Assembly: GCA_003446375.1 (NCBI GenBank)
Contig: DMAW01000177.1
Span: forward strand, 1 to 13,517
Origin: Eubacteriaceae bacterium
Lineage (GTDB): Bacteria; Bacillota; Clostridia; Eubacteriales; Alkalibacteraceae
Direction of reading: 5' to 3'
Length of the DNA: 13,517 bases
Below the pieces are notes generated by a model. That model was not told the DNA's origin. It did no database searches and saw only the letters and a program-made list of their open reading frames with translations. The position numbers were made by a program, and so were the translations under genes. Below, piece by piece: positions 13,060-13,517 of this stretch (its first letter is position 1; each line of letters opens with the position of its first letter).

Positions 13060-13517
13060 TTAAAGCAACAATCCGGGTTTTTCAATCACTTCTTTTAGCC
13101 TGGCCATAAATGCAGATGCCACTGCACCGTCTACGGCCCTATGATCGGCTGTCAAGCTGAGATTCATCAGAGGCCTTATTTCTACCTGCCCATTTACCGC
13201 TATCGGCGTATCTATTATTGCATTTATTCCCAGTATAGCTACTTCGGGCTGATTGATTATGGGCGTAAATGATTCCATCCCGTACATGCCCACGTTCGTT
13301 ATGGTAAATGTTCCTCCCGTTACTTCCTGAGGATCAAGTTGGTTTGTTTTCGCCCTTGAAGCAAGGTCCTTTATCTCTTTTGATATTTCCTTTAAATCCT
13401 TGACGTTTGAGTACTTTATCACAGGCACTATCAGCCCGTCAGAAAGAGCTACAGCCACGCCCATGTTGACATAGTTTCTTGTTATTATCTCATCTGCCTC
13501 TATGGAAGCATTAAGCA
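13060..13517 (-). CDS. Dihydrolipoamide acyltransferase (E2), C-terminal catalytic domain, cut by window edge
   Basis: The frame is open to the end of the window, so only the last 152 residues are seen. They are the catalytic domain of an E2 component: LNASIEADEIITRNYVNMGVA, DGLIVPVIK, GGTFTITNVGMYGMESFTPI, INQPEVAILGI, and the active-site LSLTADHRAVDGAVASAFM with the His and Asp of HxxxD. E2 moves the acyl group from lipoamide to CoA. The lipoyl and E3-binding domains would lie beyond the edge. Which complex it serves (pyruvate, acetoin or branched-chain) cannot be settled without E1. A methionine at 13464 is internal and not the start. Confidence 0.93.
   Translation of the reverse strand, partial: LNASIEADEIITRNYVNMGVAVALSDGLIVPVIKYSNVKDLKEISKEIKDLASRAKTNQLDPQEVTGGTFTITNVGMYGMESFTPIINQPEVAILGINAIIDTPIAVNGQVEIRPLMNLSLTADHRAVDGAVASAFMARLKEVIEKPGLLL

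Noticed and set aside
13044..13085. Longer start for the dihydrolipoamide dehydrogenase
   Set aside because: The extra 14 codons overlap the E2 gene and precede a good ribosome site for ATG 13043. MKIVIIGGG is the normal family start.

Overview
The window looks like a chromosomal segment of a low-to-moderate GC anaerobic Bacillota (Clostridia or Tissierellia type). The reasons are strong AGGAGG-type ribosome binding sites, frequent TTG/GTG starts, an FMN riboswitch-controlled ribD-ribE-ribBA-ribH operon in the Bacillus/Clostridium order, separate CoaB and CoaC proteins of the streptococcal type, an AgrC/AgrA-like two-component pair, and a DUF1858/hemerythrin cluster. I cannot name the genus. 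I see no phage, insertion sequence, CRISPR array, tRNA or rRNA.

Layout. (1) 1-1835, plus strand: the end of panC, then panD, coaB and coaC, a pantothenate-to-coenzyme A pathway operon. The first ~205 bases are damaged: panC and panD can be followed at the protein level without frameshift, but substitutions and two in-frame stops become denser toward base 1, as at a poor contig tip. (2) 1987-2454, plus: a small HD-domain phosphohydrolase behind a clear promoter. (3) 2464-6820, plus: promoter, FMN riboswitch with a 32-nt perfect palindrome as terminator, then ribD, ribE, ribBA, ribH and a HAD hydrolase 5 bases after ribH. The HAD protein is a candidate for the pathway's dephosphorylation step.

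(4) 6887-9736, minus: a LytTR response regulator, an AgrC-like sensor kinase and a Yip1-family membrane protein. No AgrB or AgrD accompanies them in the window. (5) 9819-11625: a divergent redox/oxygen module. A thioredoxin-fold protein with rearranged cysteines runs leftward. A DUF1858 CxxC protein, an unrecognised 211-aa protein and a hemerythrin-like di-iron protein run rightward. The shared intergenic region carries a PerR-box-like 15-mer exactly between the -35 and -10 of the rightward promoter. (6) 11661-13517, minus: dihydrolipoamide dehydrogenase and, upstream of it, the catalytic end of a 2-oxoacid or acetoin dehydrogenase E2, separated from region 5 by a bidirectional terminator.

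Most of the window is biosynthesis and central metabolism in known families. The parts most worth a second look are region 5 (a possible peroxide- or oxygen-responsive module with an unknown component), the HAD gene in the riboflavin operon, and the AgrCA-like system without a peptide gene.
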